This document shows, in pieces, positions 25,942 to 37,606 of a stretch of 64,000 nt of DNA. The position numbers and the translations under genes are program-made. Source of the DNA: Litoditis marina (lineage: Eukaryota; Nematoda; Chromadorea; Rhabditida; Rhabditidae); assembly GCA_964036275.1 (NCBI GenBank), contig OZ038436.1:11931904-11995903 (forward strand). Direction: 5' to 3'. The first letter of the stretch is position 1. Each line of letters begins with the position of its first letter. The notes under the pieces were generated by a model. That model worked only from the letters and a program-made list of their open reading frames with translations. It was not told where the DNA came from and made no database searches.

Positions 25942-28085
25942 ACTTTAATAACAGAAAGAAAGACGAATTACGGGTTGACAAGACCGCTTAGCCTTGTCTG
26001 AATAACTAGTTCAGATTTGTAGTTTGTTGCTTGAACTTCTAGAAACATTCGGAATCATCTTTGTTGAATGTCACTTTAATAACAGAAAGAAAGACGAATT
26101 ACGGGTTGACAAGACCGATTAGCCTTGTCTGAATAACTAGTTCAGATTTGTAGTTTGTTGCTTGAACTTCTAGAAACATTCGGAATCATCTTTGTTGAAT
26201 GTCACTTTAATAACAGAAAGAAAGACGAATTACGGGTTGGCAAGACCGCTTAGCCTTGTCTGAATAACTAGTTCAGATTTGTAGTTTGTTGCTTGAACTG
26301 CTAGAAACATTCGGAATCATCATTGTTGAATGTCACTTTAATAACAGAAAGAAAGACGAATTACGGGTTGAACTTCTAGAAACATTCGGAATCATCATTG
26401 TTGAATGTCACTTTAATAACAGAAAGAAAGACGAATTACGGGTTAACAAGACCGCTTAGCCTTGTCTGAATAACTAGTTCAGATTTGTAGTTTGTTGCTT
26501 GAACTTCTAGAAACATTCGGAATCATCATTGTTGAATGTCACTTTAATAACAGAAAGAAAGACGAATTACGGGTTGACAAGACCGCTTAGCCTTGTCTGA
26601 ATAACTAGTTCAGATTTGTAGTTTGTTGCTTGAACTTCTAGAAACATTCGGAATCATCATTGTTGAATGTCACTTCAATAACAGAAAGAAAGACGAATTA
26701 CAGGTTGACAAGACCGCTTAGCCTTGTCTGAATAACTAGTTCAGATTTGTAGTTTGTTGCTTGAACTTCTAGAAACATTCGGAATCATCTTTGTTGAATG
26801 TCACTTTAATAACAGAAAGAAAGACGAATTACGGGTTGACAAGACCGCTTAGCCTTGTCTGAATAACTAGTTCAGATTTGTAGTTTGTTGCTTGAACTTC
26901 TAGAAACATTCGGAATCATCTTTGTTGAATGTCACTTTAATAACAGAAAGAAAGACGAATTACGGGTTGGCAAGACCGCTTAGCCTTGTCTGAATAACTA
27001 GTTCAGATTTGTAATTTGTTGCTTGAACTGCTAGAAACATTCGGAATCATCATTGTTGAATGTTTCAATACTTTCATAGAAATAATAGAAACTTTAATAA
27101 CAGAAAGAAAGACGAATTACGGGTTGACAAGAGCGCTTAGCCTTGTCTGAATAACTAGTTCAGATTTGCAGTTTGTTGCTTGAACTTCTAGAAACATTCG
27201 GAATCATCTTTGTTGAATGTCACTTTAATAACAGAAAGAAAGACAAATTACGGGTTAACAAGACCGCTTAGCCTTGTCTGAATAACTAGTTCAGATTTGT
27301 AGTTTGTTGCTTGAACTTCTAGAAACATTCGGAATCATCTTTTTTGAATGTCACTTTAATAACAGAAAGAAAGACGAATTACGGGTTGACAAGAGCGCTT
27401 AGCCTTGTCTGAATAACTAGTTCAGATTTGTAGTTTGTTGCTTGAACTGCTAGAAACATTCGGAATCATCATTGTTGAATGTCACTTTAATAACAGAAAG
27501 AAAGACAAATTACGGGTTGACAAGAGCGCTTAGCCTTGTCTGAATAACTAGTTCAGATTTGTAGTTTGTTGCTTGAACTGCTAGAAACATTCGGAATCAT
27601 CATTGTTGAATGTCACTTTAATAACAGAAAGAAAGACGAATTACGGGTTGACAAGAGCGCTTAGCCTTGTCTGAATAACTAGTTCAGATTTGTAGTTTGT
27701 TGCTTGAACTTCTAGAAACATTCGGAATCATCTTTGTTGAATGTCACTTTAATAACAGAAAGAAAGACGAATTACGGGTTGACAAGACCGCTCAGCCTTG
27801 TCTGAATAACTAGTTCAGATTAGTACTTTGTTGCTTGAACTATGAAATGCAATTTGGTTCACATTTCTCTTTTTTGTCTCGAGTAGTCAGTTCATGCAAC
27901 AAAAAACTATTTTCTTCACAATTCAGAAGCGAATGGTTCCCCAGTCAAACAAAACAGCCAAACCAGAACGGCCAAACGAGTTTCGTCAGTCCTGTTACCA
28001 GACAGGTTTAACGAGTTTCTCAACAGGAAGCAGAAGTCCACGCAGATTTTCAGCGCGTTCACAGGAATACCGAGAGGAGTTCTGG

Positions 28086-28094
28086 TATAAAAAG
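28086..28094 (+). promoter_or_regulatory. TATA box, copy 2
   Basis: TATAAAAAG, 65 bases before the ATG of coiled-coil copy 2, in the same context as in the other copies. Confidence 0.55.
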
Positions 28095-28158
28095 CGATTA
28101 CCGGCCATTCTTATCACACTTACTAACACTGGCACCTGCACATCCCCCTCCTCTCCCA

Positions 28159-29387
28159 ATGAACCAAAGGAATCAGCGACTATTGGACGTGGAGGTAATT
28201 GACGGATCGGAGGCGCATCCCACCATACAGGATGTTGAGGTAATTTTATTTTTTTATATGTCAGTTCACTTTTGGCGAAAGTTTTGGTTTTCCATGTTTT
28301 AAGCTTGCGTTCATTAGCTCAGTAGATGCCTCTTTCTTTTTAGGTTTTAAGTTTCAGTTTAGGTCCGAGTGTTCTTATTGCTCTCTGAAGTGCATACACT
28401 CGATGAAATCAGTTCTACAAGTAACATCGTCTGATTTTTCGATACTCCGATTGAAAGGGTCCGTGTCTGGTCACGTTCATTTGAGAATTGCTGTTTCGGT
28501 TGCATTTCACCCTGTCGCTTTGCTGAGCCAGATTGGTTCCACACTTCTATTTCCAGTTAACGCCTTTATTCCAAAATCACATGTTTACAGATCGCGGAGT
28601 TGAAGGCGAAGCTCGAACAACAGAGAACGGACCAGGGTCAGTCAGCTCGAACGTCAGCTCGCGGAAAAGTCTAATGAGGCTGAAATAGCGAAAGAGGAGG
28701 TAAACAGTTTGTTGAATATTCATTTTCCCACCTTTTCTCATTCGAATCGTTCCAAAATATGAACTATTTTTTATGATTCTCTATATCTATGATTTTATCT
28801 ATTTTATCTATTATCCATTATTATTATTTTATCTATTATTATTATTTTGTCTATTTTATGTAGTTCAATGGTTTATCTATGATTTTATGAACTAAATGAT
28901 ATCCATGATTTTTGTAATCAAACCACGTGATAGAATTTTAATTGTATATGCTGTAGGTGGTTGATCGGGACCGTCTTCTGGTGCAGCTCAACATCGGGCA
29001 GCAACAGTTGCGAGAGAAGTTAGATGACGGAAAATCGAAACGGCGGCTCGCCGAGAAGCAAGTCGTCAACTATGAAACAAGATTGGCTCTCCGAAACGAG
29101 GAGGTGAGTTAACAATTCGTGCATTTGAATTCTCTTCTGTTTCGAGTTACTGAGCTGCTCATCTAGCTTGAGCATCTAGCGGTAGAGCTCTAGTTCAACG
29201 TTTGTTTGAGTCTGATTATTTAAAATTTGAGATAACTTGCGAACTAAGTTGTTATTGAGCATAAGCATGAGCATGAGTGAGTTTGTGAGCACGAGTAATC
29301 ATTTCATGCTGTACAATTAATATACTTCAGATTGAGGGGTTGAACTCAAGGATCGTGCGAATGATGGTGGCTGCCCAGCGCGACTGA
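28159..29387 (+). pseudogene. Coiled-coil gene copy 2, frameshifted
   Basis: The exons are 28159-28239, 28591-28699, 28957-29103 and 29331-29387. All splice sites are kept and the sequence is nearly that of copy 1. Exon 2 has one additional G (CCAGGGTCAG instead of CCAGGTCAG), making it 109 bases. The frame then meets TAA within the exon. The product would be about 50 residues. Either a recent pseudogene or a base-call error in one of two near-identical copies. Confidence 0.65.
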
Positions 29388-29648
29388 TCTACCTCCGTAC
29401 TCTTCACTCTACTTCTATCGAACCCGCTCTCCTCAACCGACCACTCCGACTAAACCGACAAACTGACCCAATGAAAAGTATGGAAAATATTTTGTTGTAT
29501 TTTGTTGTCTAATTCAAATCAACAACATGAAAAAGCAAATAAACACAAACAATCAACGCAGAGGCAAATAAACAACACGATACACGTGCAGAAAAATTTA
29601 TTTTAAAATCAGAGTTTATCAATTTTTTTTGGTGTGTCTGTTATAGCG

Positions 29649-29740
29649 GGTGCCAAGTTTTTAGAACTTTGGCTCTTGTCGGAATCAAACCTGCAAGCAA
29701 ATAATCGGAAGCTGACCGCTAACCACTGGGCTACTAGAAG
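29649..29740 (-). repeat. tRNA-like SINE or tRNA pseudogene, copy 2
   Basis: Same A-box-like (29717-29733) and B-box-like (29681-29691) sequences as in copy 1, on the minus strand. Confidence 0.65.
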
Positions 29741-29936
29741 TGGGCGTGGCTTATCAAAAATCACACAATCGCCAATTTAGGGACTTGGTCGTGAAAACGG
29801 ATACTTCGGTTTCATGTTCATTTCTGTACAGTAGGCATGTGTGAGCATGATTTATTACAAGAAAATATTCACCTCTCACAGTTACGCAAACGTATATTGT
29901 TGGTTTTCTTTGGTGTTTGATTATATACTGTTTCAG

Positions 29937-30063
29937 ACCGTAAATGTCAGCTTTGTGAGTGCCGAAACCACTTCGACCTCGGTTAGCTGTCGATTCATCG
30001 CTCCTCTGTTGCCCGCCGCACGTTCCGAAGAAGTGTACGAAGTCGCACTGGGAGATGGCAATG
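29937..30063 (+). other. Possible isolated exon
   Basis: A TTTCAG acceptor precedes 42 open codons (TVNVSFVSAETT onward, GC-richer than its surroundings) and a GTTGGT donor. No neighbouring exon was found and no family is recognised. The opposite strand is also open here. It lies in the unique tail of copy 2, next to the N gap. Confidence 0.2.
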
Positions 30064-30224
30064 GTTGGTTTTGTTCTGCTATTATTTTCGCTCATCAATG
30101 TACATATTTTCGCTCATCAAATACATTACTACTGCTACAACAATAAAGGCCTAAAGGGTGACTGTTCTTCTAAACGGAAAAATTTTTTTGCATCAAAAAT
30201 CTGCTCATTTTTTTTTTAACAACA

Positions 30225-30424
30225 NNNNNNNNNNNNNNNNNNNNNNNNNNNNNNNNNNNNNNNNNNNNNNNNNNNNNNNNNNNNNNNNNNNNNNNNNNNN
30301 NNNNNNNNNNNNNNNNNNNNNNNNNNNNNNNNNNNNNNNNNNNNNNNNNNNNNNNNNNNNNNNNNNNNNNNNNNNNNNNNNNNNNNNNNNNNNNNNNNNN
30401 NNNNNNNNNNNNNNNNNNNNNNNN
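30225..30424. other. Assembly gap of 200 N
   Basis: Exactly 200 undetermined bases before a single satellite monomer that leads into gene copy 3. The true array length here is unknown. Confidence 0.95.
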
Positions 30425-30563
30425 GCTTGAACTTCTAAAAACATTCGGGATCATCATTGTCAAATGCCACTTTAATAACAGAAAGAAAGACGAATTACGG
30501 GTTGACAAGGCCGCTTAGCCTTGTCTGAATAACTAGTTCAGATTTGTAGTTTGTTGCTTCAAC
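30425..30563 (+). repeat. 131-bp satellite, remnant of array 3
   Basis: One diverged monomer next to the gap, joined to the promoter of gene copy 3 at the same point as in arrays 1 and 2 (TTGCTT.AACTATGAAATGC). Confidence 0.85.
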
Positions 30564-30831
30564 TATGAAATGCGTTCATATTTCTCTTTTTTGTCTCGAG
30601 TAGTCAGTTCATGCAACAAAAAAACTATTTTCTTCACAATTCAGAAGCGAATGGTTTCCCGGTCAAACGAAAACAGCCAAACGAAACGGTCAAACGAAAA
30701 CGGCCAAACGAAAACGGCCAAACGAGTTTTGTCAGTCCTGTTACCAGACAGGTTTAACGAGTTTCTCAACAGGAAGCAGAAGTCCACGCAGATTTTCAGC
30801 GCGTTCACAGGAATACCGAGAGGAGTTCTGG

Positions 30832-30840
30832 TATAAAAAG
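30832..30840 (+). promoter_or_regulatory. TATA box, copy 3
   Basis: TATAAAAAG about 65 bases before the ATG of copy 3, conserved with copies 1 and 2. The AAACGAAAACGGCC repeat upstream is expanded in this copy (30664-30724). Confidence 0.55.
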
Positions 30841-30904
30841 CGATTACCGGCCATTCTTATCACACTTACTAACACTGCTACCTGCACATCCCCCTCCTCT
30901 CCCA

Positions 30905-32162
30905 ATGACCCAAAGGAATCAACGACTATTAGACGAGGAAGTATTCGACGGATCGGAGGCGCATCCCACCATACAGGATGTTGAGGTAATTTTATTTTTT
31001 TTATATGTCAGTTCACTTTTGGCGAAAGTTTTGGTTTTCTATGTTTTAAGCTTGCGTTCATTAGCTCAGTAGATGCCTCTTTCTTTTTAGGTTTTAAGTT
31101 TCAGTTTAGGTCCGAGTGTTCTTATTGCTCTCTGAAGTGCATACACTCGATGAAATCAGTTCTACAAGTAACATCGTCTGATTTTCGATACTCCGATTGA
31201 AAGGGTCCGTGTCTGGTCACGTTCATTTGAGAATTGCTGTTTCGGTTGCATTTCACCCTGTCGCTTTGCTGAGCCAGATTGGTTCCACACTTCTATTTCC
31301 AGTTAACGCCTTTATTTTAAAATCACATGTTCACAGATCGCGGAGTTGAAGGCGAAGCTCGAACATCAGAAAACTGAAACTCGTTTGACCAACGCCCGGG
31401 TCAGTCAGCTCGAGCGGCAGCTGGCGGAAAAGTCTAATGAGGCTCAAATAGCGAAAGAGGAGGTAAACAGTTTGTTGAATATTCATTTTCCCACCTTTTC
31501 TCATTTGAATCGTTCCAAAATATGAACTATTTTTTATGATTCTCTATATCTATGATTTTATCTATTTTATCTATTCCCCATTATTATTATTTTATCTATT
31601 ATTATTATTTTGTCTATTTTATGTAGTTTAGTGGTTTATCTATATCTATCTATCTATGATTTTATGAACTAATGATATCCATGATTTTTGTAATCAAACC
31701 ACGTGATAGATTTTTAATTGTATATGCTGTAGGTGGTTCATCGGGATCGTCTTCTGGTGAAGCTCAACATCGGGGAGCAACAGTTGCGAGAGCAGTTACA
31801 TGACGAAAAATCGAAACGGCGGCTCGCCGAAAAGCAAGCCGTCAACTACGAAACAAGATGGCTCTCCGAAACAAGGAGGTGCGTTCACAATTCGTGCATT
31901 TGAATTCTCTCCAGTTTCGAGTTACTGAGCTGCTCATCTAGCTTGAGCATCTAGCGGTAGAGCTCTAGTTCAACGTTGGTTTGAGTCTGATTATTTGAAG
32001 TTTGATATAACTTGCGAACTAAGTTGTTATTGAGCATAAGCATGAGCATGAGTGAGTTTGTGAGCACGAGTAATCATTTCATGCTGTACAATTAATATAC
32101 TTCAGATTGAGGGGTTGAACTCAAGGATCGTGCGAATGATGGTGGCTGCCCAGCGCGACTGA
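30905..32162 (+). pseudogene. Coiled-coil gene copy 3, C-terminus frameshifted
   Basis: The exons are 30905-30985, 31337-31462, 31733-31878 and 32106-32162. Exon 2 is 126 bases and encodes six residues more than copy 1. Amino acid changes are spread through the protein, so this is the most diverged copy. Exon 3 has lost one T (ACAAGATGGC versus ACAAGATTGGC) and its donor is GTGCGT. The frame then ends four codons into exon 4. The product would lack only the normal last ~30 residues, so it may still be made. Confidence 0.6.
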
Positions 32163-32420
32163 TCTACCTTCATACTCTTCACTCTACTTCGTATCGAACC
32201 CGCTCTCCTCAACCGACCACTCCGACTAAACCGACAAACTGACCCAATGAAAAGTATAGAAAATATGTTGTTGTATTTTGTTGTCTAATTCAAATCAACA
32301 ACATGAAAAAGCAAATAAACACAAACAATCAACGCAGAGGCAAATAAACAACACGATACACGTGCAGAAAAATTTATTTTAAAATCAGAGTTTATCAATT
32401 TTTTTTTGGTGTGTCTGTTA

Positions 32421-32516
32421 TAGCGGGTGCCAAGTTTTTAGAACTTTGGCTCTTGTCGGAATGAAACCTGCAAGCAAATAATCGGAAGCTGACCGCTAAC
32501 CACTGGGCTACTAGAA
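32421..32516 (-). repeat. tRNA-like SINE or tRNA pseudogene, copy 3
   Basis: A-box-like sequence at 32494-32510. The B-box-like sequence at 32458-32468 is changed by one base relative to copies 1 and 2. Confidence 0.6.
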
Positions 32517-32734
32517 GTGGGTGTGGCTTATCAAAAATCACACAATCGCCAATTTAGGGACTTGGTCGTGAAAACGGATACTTCGGTTTCATGTTCATTT
32601 CACATGAGATCAACCAGTTTCTCAATCAAAAAATCCATAAAACTGTTTTTATTTTATGGAAACAGAATCAGGCTTCTTATTCAAAAACTTTTTTCAATTG
32701 AACAAAGTTGGGATTTTGATTTTTAAAAACATTT

Positions 32735-33207
32735 TTAAAGAGACCGTACCTCTATAATGTGCAATGTAGGTAATTTTTGAAAAATGAAAAAGTCATTCAT
32801 GCTGTTTTGAGATGAGAGTTCATACCTAAAGTACAGAGGGTTCAGAAAACCACATTATTACGGAGCAAAACAGAAGCCAACATGATTTGGGTTACTGTAA
32901 TACAGCAATCCTTAATCTATCACTACTTTGTAGTATTCATGATATTTACAAATCTTTCTCCACAGATTTCATATCGGTAATTTTGGCCATGTTTTGAATA
33001 TGGTTTTGTAATTTTATGGACATTTTGAAAATTTTGTACGTAGGTGAACTCGGCGGTGTATGTACGTGCACGTGGTCGCGCCGCATTTTCGAGAACACGG
33101 AGCAAGACAGGAAGTTGACACCTATATGAATGGTTTTGGTTTTTTGATGTGAACAATATCGACTAATCAGCTCAAACCTCCAAATTAAAGAGGAACGGTC
33201 CCTTTAA
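32735..33207. mobile_element. Non-autonomous DNA transposon (MITE), copy 3
   Basis: Counterpart of 15501-15976, with inverted ends TTAAAGAGACCGTACCTCT and AGAGGAACGGTCCCTTTAA. One base of the left end differs from copy 1. Confidence 0.7.
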
Positions 33208-34077
33208 ATCCCAATGAAAAAAAAACTTTATTTTTTTCGCTTATAAACTATGTGTCTTCTCTGTCAAGGCACTTTCAGCGCGAGATTAACTTGGTAAACT
33301 GTGTAGTGTTGATAATTGCAACTAGTCTGTGCGTTTGTGTTTGATGTACGTTTGTGTTTCATGTGTTTGATGATGTAGTTTGTGGGCATGATTCTATGCT
33401 CATGATTCGCTGATTCGCTGCTATAGATATTCAGATTTGTTTCTAATCATGTCACTTGTTCCTGGTTAGTTTTAGGAAAAATGTAGTCCACTGAGTGATT
33501 TAACTCTACTTTACATCACTTTTGGGATGAACAGTGTTATTATCGAATAGTCAAAAAAAAACAACCCTATCAAAGTATATCGTTCGTTGAGACTTGGTTA
33601 GAACGTAAAAAGGAAGATAAAATTATGCTCTTGATATGTATAAGTCTCACGGAAATACATGGAACGAGATTCCGAAAAAACAATTCCACGATTCAGTACC
33701 GTATTTTTGTTGACACAAATCTGGTGTGAGATATAATAACCCCCACTAGGATGTAGCGTATTAAATATTGAAATTTCTGCGGTGTTTACTAGAGGCTTTC
33801 TCCAATAAGGAAAGAATATCCAATAAACACGAGTATGAGATCAGCATGACAATATAGTTCATATAGTGTGAATCCGAAGTGTACTTTTATAAAAACGCAA
33901 TGGAGTTGATTTGAATCATTTCTGCTAAGCTGGAACACAACTTCAAAAAAAAGCATGAAGACTGTTTTGTTTTATAATTTTATTGCATGCAAAATTTGGC
34001 ATTAAATTTACCATGTTTTTTCGGGATACTAACAACTTTTCGTGCATCAACATGTTGAATTTTTATACTTGTAAACA

Positions 34078-34862
34078 TCACTGAATCTCGATTATCCCTG
34101 AAATCTCTCTGATAGCACCCCATTTGCCCCCTACTTTGCCCCTGTCCATATCCGGATATGGACAGAGGCGAAACAGGGGGCAAATAAGGTGCAATCAGGG
34201 AAAAAGTGGGAGAATTTCCGAGAAAAGTCAGGGAAATTTCAGAGAAAAATTAAGCAAATTTTTTTTCCACATTCAGAAAGATTTCTTACTTTTACACTAT
34301 TTACGGTGAATTGTTAACATTAAATGAGAATGAACATCTCCAAAAATTCTCTAACTGATGCTCCTCAGATTATATAAGCATCTATTTTCCCTGCTTATTC
34401 TTTTATAAAAAACAAAGTGTTTTCAAAAAGAAATAGCCAAGAGAAAGTCTTTCCTTCAACATCTAATCAAAGTTAAACTTTTTTCGAATGTTTCAAAGGG
34501 CTTTCAACAGAAGCGAAACGATTTGAAATGGACGAATTGCGCACAGACGCACCCCTGGCTGCGCCGTATCTAGTACGGGTTTCTCAAAAGTGCGGCAGAA
34601 CACAGTTTTGACCGGTATCTTCAACGAAATGACACTAAAACTTTATAATGTGTAGGTATAAGGTTCTGCTAATAGATTATAGTAAAAAAAGTGGTAAATC
34701 AGCATTTTTCAATATCTCTGACACTTCTCTGACATTTCCCTGATTTCACCCCATCTTCTCCCTGGTTTACCCCTGACTTACCCCCCTTCTACCCCAGAAA
34801 AAGCAGAGAAATTCTTCCCCCCTGATGCTCCCTGACAGATCAGGGAACGTCAACTTACTATG
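34078..34862. mobile_element. ~785-bp insertion with internal palindromes
   Basis: Copy 1 reads straight from TTGTAAACAT into ATAGGAGGCC. Copy 3 has about 785 bp in between. The insert has GGG/CCC-rich segments such as ATTATCCCTGAAATC and CAATCAGGGAAAAAG, a perfect palindrome CCATATCCGGATATGG (34147-34162), and no coding frame. It looks like a short non-autonomous transposon of unknown class. Confidence 0.6.
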
Positions 34863-36742
34863 ATAGGAGGCCACTCAAACGAAGTTGTAGTTTGAGTTGC
34901 GTGCACATAAGCATTTTGCAAATTACACCTAAAATGCCGCTGTATCAAACTACAATAACAGCAAAAAAGATAACAGTTTCTGACAGCCGAACCTTCAGCG
35001 ATACCTACAGCTTTTTTGGCTTGTGTCAATGGCAATATGTTGTTGTTGCTATTTACGATAAATAATGAGAGAGAAAAGATCGAAACAAGAAAATTTACAA
35101 TGTTCAGTGGATGAGCTCCGTATTCAAAACTCATTGAAGTTTTTTTTCAGTTGAATTTACCAGTTAACAATATTAATTTCAACTAGTTCGCGAATTCGAG
35201 TTTATCAGTTCCCGTTGTTACCACTCCACCAATTGAAGTTTACTACTTTACCGTTCATCGTTTAAACTTCAAAAGTTTTCTACCCTAGGGCAATAATCCT
35301 GAAATTCACGGGTTCTGTTCAATCAAGTGACAGTTAAATACAAATTCAATACCGAATCTTCAAAAATTGATCACAACCCGATGTTTCCTACGCAAAAAGC
35401 GTCAACTGGTTTGCTTTTTGTCAACCCACAGAACTGCACCTAAAAATTATGTCCTTATCTTTAGCTAGTGTGTGTGTGTGGGTGTCATATTTCTGCTTTG
35501 GCCTAGCCCGACCCTAAATGCAGATAGCTACACGATGCATTGAAGTAGGGATGTTGAGATGTTAAGCGAATAGTTTTAGAGATTTATATCATAAAAGCTG
35601 TTTCTAGAGATTCTGATATTTTTACCGTTCGTTAATCTTAATCGGTATTCCGTTAACACTCTCAGTTACCAAATTATCACTGAACTATGAATAACCTTTC
35701 CCTGGAACGGTTTCGATAGTTTGAGAATGAAAAAAGAAGTGAGAATGAAAAGAGAGATAGAAAAGGAAAATGAGAACATGGTTTTTGTATAGAAAAGTCT
35801 GAGCAAGTTCTTAGTTTCATTCAGAAAGTGGACATTCCATCAACTTTCTATTGGATAGAAAACCATTATGTGAATCAAAAAAGATTCGAAATATATTAGT
35901 TCTGTGCAGACTATGTTGAACTTAGGTGTGTCTATTGTGCTGTGTAGATCATACTCCATTTCGAGGTTGAAAATAACCAACCTTTATCGTTAAGTTGCTC
36001 CCTCTTGAACGAAATCCGAGTTTCGTTGGAGTTTTGGTTTCCAGGCGGTTGAAACATGTTCAAAACCTATTGTGTTTCAGACAGGTTAAAAGAGGCATTT
36101 TTAACAAGACAGGGAATCGAACCTTTCGAAAGTGACCGACGGAGTCAAGGAATTTGGAAAATTTCCCCCATCGAGACTCCTACAGTATGCTTATACTATT
36201 TCAATCGTATTACTGCTTCTCTTCGGTTATTGAATGGTATTCCGGTGTTAAAGAGCGGTTTTGCACCACTTTTTCGGTTAAAAATTCTGCCAATTGGCGC
36301 CAATTCCTGCCAAATGGCGCCAATGTTTCTGTATGTCGCGCAGCGAGCGCTCTAGCCATGGAGCGCTGTTTCCCATTCCGTTGGAGAATTACGCGACAAA
36401 TTCCCCCCCCCCCCCCCCCCCCCCGCGTCGCGGTCGGACACTCCCCCCTCAGCTACTACTCTCTCTCGGACAACTAACTCCCCCCTCAACCTATTTTTGA
36501 TTAATTACTAATACATTGTTTATAAAAGTTTTAAAAGATCATTAGCCCCGTATGCCTGGGACATTCTTTGTTTGAAGCCGAAAAACAACATGAAATAGTG
36601 ATGAATTGATTTCCATTGAATATCCTAAGTTTTTTGACCTCAATTTGGACACCAAAGTGATTTTTTTTGTGTTTGACATATTACTTTACATTCTTACTTA
36701 CACTAGACGTCAGAATATATTCAAATTAAGAGTATGCTCAAA

Positions 36743-37040
36743 TGCTCACGGTATGCTCACGGTGAGACCGATCCCCATTAATTTGGAGCTTTGCCCGCAG
36801 TTGAAAAACGGCGTACCCCGCCAATTGAAATGCCGCCGGTCATCAGCCTAGACAGGGCGCGTACCCGCGCGGAAAAAATGTACTGTAGCTTTTTGGCACG
36901 ATGCTTGGTTGAAATTTGCACACAATTTATCAGAAAGTGCGCTCCATTAATAATACCGCTCGTGCATTATACGCGGTGCGGTTTTGTCTTTCTTCTGTTT
37001 TTTTTTACTTGGACCGTTTTTGTCGAGCGGTCTCACCGTG
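36743..37040. mobile_element. MITE with 13-bp inverted ends and CAAA target duplication
   Basis: The insert is absent from copy 1, where the site reads GCTCAAACAG. In copy 3 it is flanked by CAAA on both sides (36739-36742, 37041-37044). CACGGTGAGACCG at 36758-36770 and its exact reverse complement at 37028-37040 form the ends. No protein is encoded. Confidence 0.75.
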
Positions 37041-37606
37041 CAAACAGCAGCCAGGTTTTAAGACAAAATTAGAGGGGGGGGGGGGGGGAGTTGTCCGCGC
37101 AGAGGGCGGAAATTGTCCGACCGCATTCGCGGCGGTGGGCGAGGGATTTATTGTCCTATAAACCCCCGTGGGAGCGGCGCGGTGTGCTTTCTGGCTTTCT
37201 GATTTACTTTGCTTTCTGCCAAATTTGGATGAAAACATTCCACCATATATATTATTACTATTTCCGTCCATCTATCTAATCTACAGACTTACTATGCTAT
37301 TATAACAACTATTGTGTTTTTGACCAGTCCGCGTCCGTCCATTATCGCCACTTTCCCATACCTCGCGTTCATGTCAATCATACACACACCAGCCGACTTA
37401 ATTTCCCAAAAAGTTTTTTTTGAAAACTCGAGTCACGATATTTGGGGTCTTCAACAAATACACCGTGTTTCACATGAAAATCGGGTCTCATGGAGGGAGG
37501 GTCGCTCACGAAATTTAGTCTGCTGCTGTCAATCTGTTCAGTTCTTTATTCATTCATGTTGTGTTTTATTTCTAGGTATTCGCTTTGTCCCATCGCTTCA
37601 TGAAAT

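Larger units (their letters stand above)
22204..27841 (+). repeat. 131-bp satellite array 2 with 2198-bp higher-order repeat
   Basis: Same monomer as array 1, roughly 34 copies, interrupted by two identical solo LTRs. Sequence from about 23223 repeats at 25421, an offset of 2198 bp, including the LTR and the monomers after it. A 30-bp insertion (TTTCAATACTTTCATAG) in one monomer recurs at 24866 and 27062. Shortened monomers occur near 24172 and 26368, matching the one in array 1. The array ends at the promoter of the second coiled-coil gene copy. Confidence 0.93.
27842..29873 (+). repeat. Segmental duplication, copy 2
   Basis: Matches 12634-14664 closely: promoter, gene, tRNA-like element and a little beyond. 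The match stops near 29873. The next ~350 bp are unlike copies 1 and 3. Confidence 0.9.
30564..37460 (+). repeat. Segmental duplication, copy 3
   Basis: Matches copy 1 from the promoter to about 19898, with many small differences and several insertions or losses. Beyond the gene, 32163-37460 contains repeats and mobile elements but no exon I can support. Homology ends a little before the PPIL2 gene, so the duplication abuts the gene-rich part. Confidence 0.88.
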
